The notes: generated by a model from the letters alone, not told the origin. 64,000 nt of DNA from Nitrosomonas sp. (GCA_019745325.1 JAIETK010000006.1:1-64000); one strand, 5' to 3'. Shown: positions 8,505-17,783, counted from the stretch's first letter. Numbers and translations: made by a program.

Positions 8505-8581
8505 AATGACACAAAATTAGCAGGAGTAAACACTAAATGGTTGATATATCAGAAAGAGGCCAAGGTTCGATCCCCACCGTC
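8505..8581 (+). repeat. Attachment-like repeat, copy 2
   Basis: Ungapped match to 3585-3661, 4920 bp away, with 10 mismatches in 77. The tRNA-like end has decayed to GGTTCGATCCCCACCGTC and then diverges (ACTTAAAG instead of TCCACCA). The 8307-8504 stretch before it is AT-rich and holds nothing else I can support. Confidence 0.65.
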
Positions 8582-8780
8582 ACTTAAAGATTCAACAATA
8601 CCTAGAAAAGTCTGTAATAGCATGATAATCAGAAAATTATAGACTCCATTGCATCAGGAAGTGGTCTCGCAAATTCAGGCAATCCATTAAGTGGTAATCT
8701 TGCTCAACTCAAACCGTGTAATTGACAGTCAACAAAGAAGCAAACGCAAGAGAAGAACGAGAAAGAATCCCGCAACGGGG

Positions 8781-8903
8781 TTTAGACGGATGGAGGAATA
8801 TTTCAGACTCTGCAACCCCAATAGACCTCACGCCGCGCTTGACGGCAAAACACCAAATGAGTTCTACTTCGATAATCTGTCTGCAATGCAAAAAACCGCA
8901 TAG
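8781..8903 (+). pseudogene. IS3-family-like transposase C-terminal remnant
   Basis: About 40 codons encode RRMEEYFRLCNPNRPHAALD followed by GKTPNEFYF, the typical C-terminal end of the DDE integrase core of IS3-type transposases, and end at TAG 8901-8903. No upstream part of the transposase is present, so this is a fragment at the island border. Confidence 0.75.
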
Positions 8904-9004
8904 GCATTCACGCAAGATTTCCGCTTAAGAAATACCAAGCAAAGCTGCTTGATCCGGCTGTGTGCGCTGACCAATAACGTCCGAAAAACTTCCAGGAGCA
9001 ACCG

Positions 9005-10783
9005 ATGAATCTGCTTCGACCCGAGTATTTATTAGTATGCCTGTGGATAGGGTTGCAGGCAGTGCCTGCATGGGCTGTCGATGGCAATAGTATTTGCGAG
9101 CAAACCGGAACAACCCGCATCTGGGTTTCACCGTTGAATCCCAAGGCCGGCCAGCCGGTCAAGATCATGGCGGTTTCCACTGACGGACCAATCGCGGAAT
9201 TGGTATTGATCGATGAACAAGGCCAGTCCGCGCCGTTGCAATCCCGGCAGCGAGGGGGGCCGCCGTGGAGTTTGATCGCTGAATTGCCAAATCTCAGCGA
9301 AGAGCGGCATCGCGTGGTGGCGCATCAGGACGGCAAACAGGCCGCTTGTCAGGAATTAGTAGCGGGGCAAACGGTTGCGGCGGCGAATCCGCGCACATGG
9401 AACCGGGCGGCTGAAGCGTTTTATGCCGCATGGATCGAAGAATTATTCGGCGCGCCGCCCGAAGAGAATCTTAGTTTCAATTCGCTGGAACCGCTATTGC
9501 GCAACAGCGAACGCAATTTTCTGCATAACTATCTGGGGGCTAATGAAGACAGCAACCTGCCGCTGACGCCGGATTGCGCCGATTTGCCCTACACGCTGCG
9601 CGCTTATTTCGCTTGGAAAACCGGCTTGCCGGTGGCTTTTCGCGCATGCGGACGCGGCTCGGCCAAAGCGCCGCCGAGTTGCGGCGCGCCCACCATTGTC
9701 AGCGAATTCACGCGCGGCGTGCAGTCGCAAACCAATTTCCGCAAGCGCTACCGGCAACTGGCGGATACCGTGCATTCCGGCTCGGTGCGAACCGGTCTTG
9801 CCGCTGAAAACACCGACTGGTACCCGATTCCGCTCAGCCGCGAGACGCTCTGGCCGGGTACTGTGTATGCCGACCCCTATGGACATATCTTGGTAGTCGC
9901 CGAATGGGTGCCGCAAACTGCCGATCGTCCCGGCATGCTGTTGGCAGTCGATGCCCAGCCGGATAATTCGGTGGCGCGCAAGCGCGTCTGGGAAGGCACG
10001 ATGCTGTTCGCCGACACGGAGAATGCCGGGCCTGGTTTTAAAGCATTCCGCCCGGTTGTTTTGTCCACACCGGATAAGGGGCGCATGCTGTCGAACCAGG
10101 AATTGAGCGACCATCCCGATTTCATGCCCTTTTCTTTGGAGCAGGACTATCTCACGCCCGATGATTTTTACGCACGGTTAACGCAATTGATCAATCCGCA
10201 GGGACTGGACCCGTTGCAAGCGTATGAAGCCATGCTAGCGGCGCTGGTCGAGCAAGTGGAAACCCGCGTCAATTCGGTGCAAAACGGTGAAGCGTATTTC
10301 CGCAAAAATCCGCGCAGCGTGATCGCAATGCCCGGCGGCGCAGCAATTTTTCAAACGATTGGGCCTTGGGAGGATTATTCCACGCCATCGCGGGACATGC
10401 GTTTGATCATCGCGATCAATGTATTGAACGGTCTTCCGGAAAAAATCGTGCGACATCCGGAGTTATTCGTGCTGAACGGTCAAAATCCGGAGCAGGCCAA
10501 AGCCGCGATTGAACAACATCACGCCAAACGTACCCAGGAACGCAGTATTCGCTATATCCGCTCGGATGGCAGCGAATGGGAATTGACCATCGCTGAGGTG
10601 CTGGCGCGCAAACCCGGTTTCGAGACTGCTTATAATCCCAACGACTGCGCCGAGATACGCTGGGGCGCGCAACCGGATACGGAAGAATATGCAACTTGCC
10701 GCCGCCAAGCCCCCGCCGAACAACGCGCCAAGATGGCGCAATACCGCGAATGGTTCCGCGAAGCGCGCCGGCCGGCGCCATAA
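9005..10783 (+). CDS. Exported protein with possible papain/NlpC-like core
   Basis: A 592-residue protein with an N-terminal signal peptide (residues 1-25, cleavage after AWA) and a good GGAGC ribosome site. I do not recognise a named family. A beta-rich domain follows the signal (to about residue 115). The segment LTPDCADLPYTLRAYFAWKT has a Cys at the head of a helix, and a later strand, ADPYGHILVVAEW, has a His, the layout of papain-like or NlpC/P60-type hydrolases. That assignment is inference. The C-terminal third is helical. It stands alone, transcribed towards the small coiled-coil gene. Confidence 0.65.
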   Translation: MNLLRPEYLLVCLWIGLQAVPAWAVDGNSICEQTGTTRIWVSPLNPKAGQPVKIMAVSTDGPIAELVLIDEQGQSAPLQSRQRGGPPWSLIAELPNLSEERHRVVAHQDGKQAACQELVAGQTVAAANPRTWNRAAEAFYAAWIEELFGAPPEENLSFNSLEPLLRNSERNFLHNYLGANEDSNLPLTPDCADLPYTLRAYFAWKTGLPVAFRACGRGSAKAPPSCGAPTIVSEFTRGVQSQTNFRKRYRQLADTVHSGSVRTGLAAENTDWYPIPLSRETLWPGTVYADPYGHILVVAEWVPQTADRPGMLLAVDAQPDNSVARKRVWEGTMLFADTENAGPGFKAFRPVVLSTPDKGRMLSNQELSDHPDFMPFSLEQDYLTPDDFYARLTQLINPQGLDPLQAYEAMLAALVEQVETRVNSVQNGEAYFRKNPRSVIAMPGGAAIFQTIGPWEDYSTPSRDMRLIIAINVLNGLPEKIVRHPELFVLNGQNPEQAKAAIEQHHAKRTQERSIRYIRSDGSEWELTIAEVLARKPGFETAYNPNDCAEIRWGAQPDTEEYATCRRQAPAEQRAKMAQYREWFREARRPAP

Positions 10784-10911
10784 CAACGGCCGCGCATCCG
10801 GTTGCCGATCATTATCGCGATTGCTTGATCAGCAACAATACATGCAGTATTTTTGCTGATACTATGGCATAGTAATTGATATCCGATTTTCACCACCAAG
10901 GAGATAATAAA

Positions 10912-11202
10912 ATGGCCGACAAATCCATCCCTGAAAAATTACAAGAAGAACTGACCAACCTGCAATCAGTCGTTGACGAAGTCAAGTTGCAAATGCATCT
11001 GGGCACCAAGGAATTACAAGATAAATTGCAGCCGCATTTGGAAGAACTCGAGCAGGAATTAAGCCAAGCCAAGGAAAAATGGGAAGCCTTCGAAAACAGC
11101 TCAGAAGGCGCATGGGAAGATATTCAAACCGGCTTGAGAAAATCTTTCAAATCAATGGAGCAAGCATTTGAAAGAGCGAAACAGCACTTCCCGCCCAAAT
11201 AA
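10912..11202 (+). CDS. Small coiled-coil protein, Sll1863-like
   Basis: A 96-residue soluble, highly charged protein that is almost entirely heptad-like coiled coil. The C-terminal half (AKEKWEAFENSSEGAWEDIQ and then GLRKSFKSMEQAFERAKQHF) resembles the Sll1863-type stress-response family. The ATG at 10912 has AAGGAG at ideal distance; the longer frame from the TTG at 10876 is rejected. The biochemical role is not known from sequence. Confidence 0.75.
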   Translation: MADKSIPEKLQEELTNLQSVVDEVKLQMHLGTKELQDKLQPHLEELEQELSQAKEKWEAFENSSEGAWEDIQTGLRKSFKSMEQAFERAKQHFPPK

Positions 11203-11332
11203 AATTTCTAAAGCAATCTTTCTAACGACGGCCACGCAGCGAACCGCTGCGTGAGCGGATAAACCCGGCAATTCTTCATTCGCGCGTCCGTTGTTTCTGC
11301 GGTTACAGTGCTCCTCTTTAACAGCCACACAC

Positions 11333-11481
11333 TGGGGAAGCGCTGATTAATTCAACGAACGTGATGAAGGGCGAGGCGCACGGAACGCAGCAACCGAGAC
11401 ATATCAATCTGATAGGCGAGGGAGTGAGTACCGCGCAACGAAGCAATTCGCTCGTGCAGTCAATTAATCAGCGCTTCCCTA
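11333..11481. mobile_element. MITE-like element, family A, copy 1
   Basis: Perfect 18-bp terminal inverted repeats GGGAAGCGCTGATTAATT (11335-11352) and its complement (11462-11479) enclose about 110 bp without coding capacity. Related copies lie at 17941, 18525 and 26415, the first two in inverse orientation. It fills most of the 11203-11515 intergenic gap. Confidence 0.8.
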
Positions 11482-11515
11482 GAATTCCGGCGCTCACTAT
11501 ATTTCTCAAGCACCA

Positions 11516-12184
11516 ATGAAAAATTTTTATTCCCCGGTCCACTTGCTGCTTTTTGTCTTTCTGCTCGGCGCCTTAATGGTGCTGATTCAGCTGGAATTAT
11601 TGTCGTATGCATTTGAAAAACTGGGGCTGCCGCCGGAATTGGGTTTGATCGTGCTGTTTCTCTCGCTGTTCGGCAGCGCGATCAACCTGCCGGTCACGCG
11701 GATTAAAAGCGACGTGCCGGTCCAAGAATTGATGCCGCAAGCTTACTGGGGATTGCTCAGAATACCTGCGCAACGCTTCCATAACGAAACGCTGATTTGC
11801 ATCAACTTCGGCGGTTGTCTGATACCCGTGACCCTGTCCGTATTTTTGTTTTCCCACAGCGAACTGGACATCTTCCCGGCATTGCTTGGCATCACCATCA
11901 TTACCATCATCAGCTATTTTTTCAGCCGCCCGATTCCCAGACTCGGCATTGCCATGCCAATACTGGTTGCACCCATCAGCGCGGCATTGGTGGGTCTGCT
12001 GATCAGCCCAGAACAAAGCGCGCCGCTGGCTTATATCAGCGGTACCTTGGGCGTATTGATCGGCGCCGATCTGTTACGCATCAAAGACATTTCCCGGCTC
12101 GGCACGCCGTTCGCCTCGATTGGCGGCGCGGGCACATTCGACGGCATTTTCATTACCGGCATTGTCGCTGCGCTGCTCGCCTAG
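11516..12184 (+). CDS. DUF1614 family membrane protein
   Basis: A 222-residue integral membrane protein with about six hydrophobic segments (near residues 8-27, 42-60, 95-112, 118-135, 143-162 and 200-222). It matches the DUF1614 layout: PELGLIVLFLSLFGSAINLP near the N-terminus, and LRIKDISRLGTPFASIGGAG then TFDGIFITG at the C-terminus. The function of the family is unknown. The gene lies 60 bp upstream of hoxF in the same direction and might share its transcript, but no functional link is established. Confidence 0.8.
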   Translation: MKNFYSPVHLLLFVFLLGALMVLIQLELLSYAFEKLGLPPELGLIVLFLSLFGSAINLPVTRIKSDVPVQELMPQAYWGLLRIPAQRFHNETLICINFGGCLIPVTLSVFLFSHSELDIFPALLGITIITIISYFFSRPIPRLGIAMPILVAPISAALVGLLISPEQSAPLAYISGTLGVLIGADLLRIKDISRLGTPFASIGGAGTFDGIFITGIVAALLA

Positions 12185-12244
12185 TATCCGCAGACCGGCC
12201 ACCGCTGCTACCGGTCCGGCGGCAATCCGGCTATACTCGAAAAT

Positions 12245-14005
12245 ATGATGAATTGCGCCGATCCATTACCGCGCCAGCATTTGTTGCATCGCTTGCACGC
12301 CATTCAACAGCAGCACCGGCATATTCCACCGCAAGCAATGCAGCAGACCGCCGCCGAATTCAATATACCGCTCAGCCAGGTCGCGGCGGTGGTTGAATTT
12401 TATTCGTTTTTCTCCACGCAACCACGCGGCCGTTTCGATCTATTGCTCAGCAATTGCACCAGTTGCGGTTATCGTGCCGGCGGTGAAAATTTGCTTGAAT
12501 TACTATGCCAGCAATTGCAAGTCGTTTCCGGCAAAACACGCGCGGACAGTTTGGTCAGCATCGGTGAAACGTCGTGCATCGGCATGTGCGATCATGGTCC
12601 GTCGATGCTGATCAATGATTCTCCCGTGACCGGCTTGAATGCGGCCAGACTCACGCAAATTGCACAACTTATAGCAGACGAAATACCGGTTCCGCAGTGG
12701 CCTGCCGCATGGTTTGAAATATCCGATACCGTGCATCGCCGCGATCTGCTGTTGAGCAACCCGCTGATACCCGGCAACGCGCTGCGACAAGCCTTGCAGC
12801 AGGGTGCGAGTAAAACCCTGTCGATCATTCAGCAATCCGGATTGCGCGGGCGCGGCGGCGCGGGATTCGATACCGGCAAGAAATGGCAATTCTGCCGCGA
12901 AGCGCCGGGCAATGCGCATTATGTCGTTTGTAACGCCGATGAAGGGGAACCCGGCACGTTCAAGGACCGGTATTTGCTGCGCGAATACGCCGATGCTTTA
13001 TTCGAGGGCATGACGCTGTCCGCGTTTGTCATTGGCGCGCAACAAGGCTTTATTTATCTGCGTGGGGAATACCGCTATTTACTGCCGCATCTGCAGGCCG
13101 ATCTGGATCATCGTCGCAAGCTGGGTCTGTTAGGCGCAAATATCCTGGGACAAGCCGGATTTGATTTTGACATTGCAATTGTCGTTGGCGCCGGCGCCTA
13201 TATTTGCGGCGAGGAATCGGCCTTGATCGAATCGCTCGAAGGCAAACCCGGCATTCCGCGCATCCGCCCGCCGTTTCCGGTGACGCATGGTTATTGGGGA
13301 CAGCCAACCGTGGTCAACAACGTCGAAACCTTCATCGCTGCGGCGCAAATCGCCTTACACGGCGCTAGTTGGTTCAAAGCCTCGGGTACAGCAGCATCAG
13401 CGGGCAGCAAGCTCCTCAGCATCAGCGGCGATTGCCAAAGACCGGGCATTTATGAATACCCGTTCGGCGTAACCATCTGGCAAGTGCTGAACGATTGCGG
13501 CGCTGCGGATGCGCAAGCGGTGCAAATCGGCGGCCCCGCCGGTGTTTTGCTCGGCCCGGCCGAATTTAACCGCGGCATCGCCTTCGAGGATGTGGCCACC
13601 GGCGGATCGGTACTGGTATTCGGACAGCAATGGGACTTGCTCGCGATACACCGCAACTTCGCGCAGTTTTTCGCGCACGAAAGCTGCGGTTTTTGCACGC
13701 CGTGCCGGGTTGGCACGCAATTATTGAAAAATAACCTGGATAACATCGCCGCTGGCCGCGGCTCACCAAACGATCTTGAGGAACTGCGGCAACTTGGCCA
13801 AATCGTGCAACACCAATCGCATTGCGGACTGGGTCACACCGCCACCAATCATGTACTGGACGGTTTGCGGCAATTTCCGCAGGTATTCTCCAACCGCTTG
13901 CAATCGCAATTCACCGCCCGCTTCGACCTCGATCAAGCACTGGCTGACGCGCGGCAAATCACCCGGCGTGACGATGCCGCCGCGCATTTGGATAATGAGC
14001 GATGA
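12245..14005 (+). CDS. hoxF: NAD-reducing hydrogenase diaphorase subunit HoxF
   Basis: A 586-residue diaphorase large subunit that passes electrons from the hydrogenase module to NAD+ in the cytoplasm. Like other HoxF proteins it fuses a NuoE-like thioredoxin-fold domain to a NuoF-like domain. The first domain has Cys71 and Cys74 plus Cys111 and Cys115 for a [2Fe-2S] cluster. The second has the FMN/NAD region GRGGAGFDTGKKW, NADEGEPGTFKDR and GAGAYICGEESALIESLEGK, and a C-terminal [4Fe-4S] motif SCGFCTPCR with a later Cys in HCGLGH. It overlaps hoxU by 4 bp. The hydrogenase subunits do not follow directly but are 6.7 kb away. Confidence 0.93.
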   Translation: MMNCADPLPRQHLLHRLHAIQQQHRHIPPQAMQQTAAEFNIPLSQVAAVVEFYSFFSTQPRGRFDLLLSNCTSCGYRAGGENLLELLCQQLQVVSGKTRADSLVSIGETSCIGMCDHGPSMLINDSPVTGLNAARLTQIAQLIADEIPVPQWPAAWFEISDTVHRRDLLLSNPLIPGNALRQALQQGASKTLSIIQQSGLRGRGGAGFDTGKKWQFCREAPGNAHYVVCNADEGEPGTFKDRYLLREYADALFEGMTLSAFVIGAQQGFIYLRGEYRYLLPHLQADLDHRRKLGLLGANILGQAGFDFDIAIVVGAGAYICGEESALIESLEGKPGIPRIRPPFPVTHGYWGQPTVVNNVETFIAAAQIALHGASWFKASGTAASAGSKLLSISGDCQRPGIYEYPFGVTIWQVLNDCGAADAQAVQIGGPAGVLLGPAEFNRGIAFEDVATGGSVLVFGQQWDLLAIHRNFAQFFAHESCGFCTPCRVGTQLLKNNLDNIAAGRGSPNDLEELRQLGQIVQHQSHCGLGHTATNHVLDGLRQFPQVFSNRLQSQFTARFDLDQALADARQITRRDDAAAHLDNER

Positions 14006-14748
14006 CAACCGGCGTTGACACAATCCGCATCGACGGCGAAGAGATTCCGTTCAAGCCGGGGCAAACCATCATGGATGCGGCCTTGGCAGCCGGAATCTAC
14101 ATCCCGCATCTGTGCCACTACCCCGGCCTGCCGCCGAGCGGCAATTGCCGCTTGTGCATCGTGGAAACCGGCAACCGCAGCGTTGCCGCTTGTACCACCC
14201 CAGCGGCCGCCGGGCAGCAAATTATCAGCGACACGCCGGAATTGAACGCAACGCGTAAAGCAATCACGCAAATGCTATTCGTTGAAGGCAACCACATTTG
14301 CCCGTCGTGCGAGAAAACCGGTAATTGCAAGCTGCAAGCGATGGCGTATCACCTCGGCATGCTCGACGATCATTTTCCGCAGTTTTATCAACGCCGCGAA
14401 ATCGATGCCTCGCACCCGGAGATTCTGCTCGACCGCAGCCGCTGCATTCTGTGCGATTTATGCGTACGCGCCAGCCGCGACGTGGATAAAAAGAATGTAT
14501 TCGCCATCGCCGGACGCGGCACGGATGCGCATTTGATCGTCAATGCGCCCAGCGGCAAGCTGGCCGATACGCCGATGGCCGTCACCGACCTTGCTGCACG
14601 AATTTGCCCGGTCGGCGCGATTTTGATCAAAGAGAAAGGCTACGAGGTACCGATCGGGGAGCGTATTTATGACCGGCAAACGATTTGCGAAACCGGTTTG
14701 CAAGAATATACTGACAAACCGATCATTAAGAAGTATCAAAGTAAGTGA
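14002..14748 (+). CDS. hoxU: NAD-reducing hydrogenase diaphorase subunit HoxU
   Basis: A 248-residue iron-sulfur subunit homologous to the N-terminal part of NuoG, which wires HoxYH to HoxF. The N-terminal [2Fe-2S] ferredoxin domain has CHYPGLPPSGNCRLC and a later Cys. The His-Cys-type [4Fe-4S] segment NHICPSCEKTGNCKLQ follows. Then comes a ferredoxin-like part with CILCDLCVRASRD and ARICPVGAI; the second Cys cluster there is incomplete relative to two full CxxCxxC motifs. The start overlaps the hoxF stop (ATGA), implying coupled translation. A 131-bp gap without recognisable signals separates it from the inserted accessory region. Confidence 0.93.
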   Translation: MTTGVDTIRIDGEEIPFKPGQTIMDAALAAGIYIPHLCHYPGLPPSGNCRLCIVETGNRSVAACTTPAAAGQQIISDTPELNATRKAITQMLFVEGNHICPSCEKTGNCKLQAMAYHLGMLDDHFPQFYQRREIDASHPEILLDRSRCILCDLCVRASRDVDKKNVFAIAGRGTDAHLIVNAPSGKLADTPMAVTDLAARICPVGAILIKEKGYEVPIGERIYDRQTICETGLQEYTDKPIIKKYQSK

Positions 14749-14879
14749 ATAAGATCATTGCTACGCAACATAGCTTGCAATTTGGTAAGACCATCATTTA
14801 CTACATGACTGATAACATTGATTTATTAAACAACGAAATTTAAGCGCGCAACGCCATATTTTCGAGAGAAACGTATCGC

Positions 14880-16817
14880 ATGAAAGTACATTCAGCCGAT
14901 CCAGCCAAACAGTCCCTGCAAAATCTCCGCATTGAAGACGATCGTTTGCAACGAGTGACGAGCAACATTACTTTCACTGACAACCGTCCCGAAGCAATCG
15001 TATTGCGTAAGCAATCAGGGATCATCAATAACAGCTCTCGAGTATTGCAACAAAAAGCAATCAACCAGCGCATACAACACAGTCCGCACATGGTAACGCA
15101 ACGAATGCAACATGAGGCATTGCTCAATGGCTCAGAAAAATTGGATAGTGCATTGAACCCTGCTGTGCCGCTTAAAAAACCGCTTCAATCGAAACCACAA
15201 CAACAAAATGTGGCGGTATTCGATGCTCGCGGATCTATTTTACCTATTCAGCGTTTTATGGATCCGGTGACACATGAAGAAATTAACATTGAGGAGATTC
15301 AATATCTTGGGATCGTATTGAATTACATGGAAATGCTAAGCAAAGGTACTTTGGAATTGGACAAGGAGGAACGAACTGCGCTCTTTTATAAGCGGGCCGA
15401 GCTTCTTCGAAAAGACAAATTAAAAGAAAAAATAGCCGATTCCAACCAAGAATTGATGGAACAAGCAAATCATTCCGGCAAAGTTGCATATTTGCATAAT
15501 GTTGGAAGAGAAACTTTGCGGAATATGATCAGATCGGGTGTCAATCCGCAGCTTGGATTTGCAGACCCGCGTTTTTTTGCGCAGCCAGAGAAATTCACAT
15601 GGCGTTTGCTTCCGAATATCAGCGCATCGGCCGGGATTCGAGCTTTCCTGAATCCGACTTATGCCTCAAATGCCAATCCAGGCATAACTATTGCCGAATG
15701 CCAGACGACGATACAAGCTATTTTTTATCACACTATCCTCAACATGATTGGCGATAGGCGCTTCGATCAGACATTTGGCATGGCAGGTGCAGGTCTCCCT
15801 GATGAAAAGCGGCTATTGATAGAATTCCAAATGAGCAGCAAAAACCCGCTCAAGCATTTTCTTGCAGATGAGAAAGCCACCATGGACAAAGAAGAAATGG
15901 GCGGTTTAGGATTACAGCAAGAGGAAGATGGTGAAGTTCCAGTGAGCGCACCGGGATTTAGACCGGCTAAATTGGGTGGCTGGTATTTCATCAAAAACCA
16001 TGCGTTGTATAACATTCGTCATTCAGAAGGAATCTGGGGCGGCGAGAATGCACTATTTGTTGGCTACAATGAAGAAAATGAGCAGCTTTTCTCAGGTTTT
16101 GGTTTGGAAAACCGCACGGAAGCAGAGATGGCGGTTTCTTTGGCAGAAACTTTTAACGATCCGCCAACAGCTGGTGAAGTTGAGAATATCCTAAAAAATT
16201 ATCCCGGACATATTTCTCTGGTATTACCGCAATTGGGCAATCCGAATAGTTTGGAACAACTGCCCGATTTGACACCGGGAGCCATCGCTGCCCTTGTAAA
16301 TCTTAGAAAACAGCAAGGAGGACCGTTCGCCAATATTCCATTGGCGGGTCACAGACAGCAATTGCTAGCACTCCGGGGGCTGCTGAAAGGAATTGCGTTA
16401 CAACCGCCGGTCAGACCGGGTGACCTGTTGGCAGAAATTCGTCTGCAAGATGTGGAAGGCGGTGAAGTTGTACCGGCCGTTACCCACGGTACTTGGAGCA
16501 ATTCGGATAATGCCAAAATACTTACCTGGACAAATGCTCGTTTAAAAAGAATTTCGATCAGAACACTGATGGATTACTATGCCAGCGCTTTCGATCTGAA
16601 TCTGAGTCATCTATTAAGGGATCTGATCAAAGGATTGAATCAAGAAATCGCGAATAAAGCAGAAAATGCCAAATTTGATGTTGCTGTGGGAGATACTTTT
16701 CTATTTCCTCTCCCCTCAACTCTGACAAAATTAAAGAAAACCTCCGGTGGTTTCCAGGCATTGGGAAGCAAGATAATCAGTCCCGAGAAATTACAAGAGA
16801 TCGTAAAGAATTTATAA
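14880..16817 (+). CDS. Transglutaminase-like protein with effector-type N-terminus
   Basis: A 645-residue protein without signal peptide. Residues 30-110 are a Q/N-rich segment with repeats such as FTDNRPEAIVLRK, INNSSRVLQQKAI and QHSPHMVTQRMQ, as found at the head of toxins linked to extracellular contractile injection systems. The middle resembles bacterial Tgl-type protein-glutamine gamma-glutamyltransferases: AECQTTIQAIFYHTIL places Cys274 where Tgl has its nucleophile, and WGGENALFVG supplies Glu389 like the Tgl RGEN motif, followed by FSGFG. The C-terminal 200 residues are not recognised. It splits hoxU from hoxY and has lower GC than both. A protein-crosslinking toxin is a reasonable inference, not a proven one. 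Confidence 0.6.
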   Translation: MKVHSADPAKQSLQNLRIEDDRLQRVTSNITFTDNRPEAIVLRKQSGIINNSSRVLQQKAINQRIQHSPHMVTQRMQHEALLNGSEKLDSALNPAVPLKKPLQSKPQQQNVAVFDARGSILPIQRFMDPVTHEEINIEEIQYLGIVLNYMEMLSKGTLELDKEERTALFYKRAELLRKDKLKEKIADSNQELMEQANHSGKVAYLHNVGRETLRNMIRSGVNPQLGFADPRFFAQPEKFTWRLLPNISASAGIRAFLNPTYASNANPGITIAECQTTIQAIFYHTILNMIGDRRFDQTFGMAGAGLPDEKRLLIEFQMSSKNPLKHFLADEKATMDKEEMGGLGLQQEEDGEVPVSAPGFRPAKLGGWYFIKNHALYNIRHSEGIWGGENALFVGYNEENEQLFSGFGLENRTEAEMAVSLAETFNDPPTAGEVENILKNYPGHISLVLPQLGNPNSLEQLPDLTPGAIAALVNLRKQQGGPFANIPLAGHRQQLLALRGLLKGIALQPPVRPGDLLAEIRLQDVEGGEVVPAVTHGTWSNSDNAKILTWTNARLKRISIRTLMDYYASAFDLNLSHLLRDLIKGLNQEIANKAENAKFDVAVGDTFLFPLPSTLTKLKKTSGGFQALGSKIISPEKLQEIVKNL

Positions 16818-16940
16818 GTGGTTCCAATGTGGATGAAAATCGATTGTCAATAACTGATTGCTGACTATGAAACCAACCGTTCAATCAAAAATACCCGAAG
16901 TTACTGACTGATGACAGTTGTCACCTGTTGAGATTCAGAC

Positions 16941-17783
16941 ATGGAGAAACAATATCTGCATTGTTTCTCAATACCAACAACGGATAATATGTCGCACAAT
17001 CCAACTGCGATAAATCAAGTACATACAATGAGCTTTCCCATCGAAATCCGTGAAGCAGCCGGGGTACGCAGCTTGCACTTCGGTTCCGATTCGATCCAGG
17101 GCGCGATGCGTATTGCCCGCCCCTGGCATCTGGAACTCGATTACACCCGGGAAATGATGACCAGCCTGCTGCTACGGGACGATATTCACTTTCCGCGTAG
17201 CGTGTTGCTGATCGGCCTGGGTGCGGCATCGCTGACCAAGTTTCTTTATCGGCATTGCCCGCGAGCCAAACTGACCGTGGTTGAAATCGAACCGCGCGTG
17301 GTCGCTGCCGCGAGACAGTTTTTTAAACTGCCGGACGATCCGTTGCGTTTAAGCATCGTCATCGCGGATGGCGCGGAATATATCGCCGGATTCAATGGAA
17401 CCTATGACCTGATTTTGGTCGACGGTTTCGATGCCAAAGATCGTTCCGGTGCGCTGAGCACGCTGCCGTTCTACCGGATGTGCCGCGCGCGATTGAGCAA
17501 TGACGGCCTGTTTGCTGCAAATCTGCTAGGCCGCAGCCGCGGTTATCAGGCCAATCTGGAACGCATCAAAGCCGCATTCGACGAACGTGCATTGGCTTTC
17601 CCATCTTGCGACAGCGGCAATGTCATCGCACTGGCAGCCGGCGAGGATACAGCCCGGATAACACTGAGCGATCTCAAAGAACGGATGCTCGAATTGAAAA
17701 AGCGAACCGGACTTAATCTGCTGCCGACGCTGACGCGCTTGGAACAGGCAAAATTTTGCCCAGGCGAAATCCTCGCGTTTTAG
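16941..17783 (+). CDS. Spermidine-synthase-like SAM methyltransferase fold protein
   Basis: Rossmann-fold protein of the SpeE/polyamine aminopropyltransferase superfamily: SVLLIGLGAASLTKFLYRHC is the nucleotide-binding loop, LTVVEIEPRVVAAARQFF the following acidic strand, and DLILVDGFDAKDRSG the substrate-side strand. The N-terminal beta domain of true spermidine synthases is very short here, so polyamine synthesis is not assured. In-frame ATGs at 16941, 16989 and 17028 are possible; the conserved part begins at MSFPIEIREAAGV, so the two upstream starts may be too long. It belongs to the accessory block between hoxU and hoxY. Confidence 0.75.
   Translation: MEKQYLHCFSIPTTDNMSHNPTAINQVHTMSFPIEIREAAGVRSLHFGSDSIQGAMRIARPWHLELDYTREMMTSLLLRDDIHFPRSVLLIGLGAASLTKFLYRHCPRAKLTVVEIEPRVVAAARQFFKLPDDPLRLSIVIADGAEYIAGFNGTYDLILVDGFDAKDRSGALSTLPFYRMCRARLSNDGLFAANLLGRSRGYQANLERIKAAFDERALAFPSCDSGNVIALAAGEDTARITLSDLKERMLELKKRTGLNLLPTLTRLEQAKFCPGEILAF

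Larger units (their letters stand above)
3662..8581. mobile_element. Integrative module 2 (degenerate)
   Basis: Delimited by the two attachment-like repeats. It repeats the module 1 order: integrase (now a pseudogene), a HEPN-type gene on the opposite strand, higB, higA, an unrecognised 470-residue gene and the second repeat. A short terminal-inverted-repeat element lies near its left end. The dead integrase implies it cannot excise on its own; the integrase of module 1 might act on it in trans. Confidence 0.6.
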
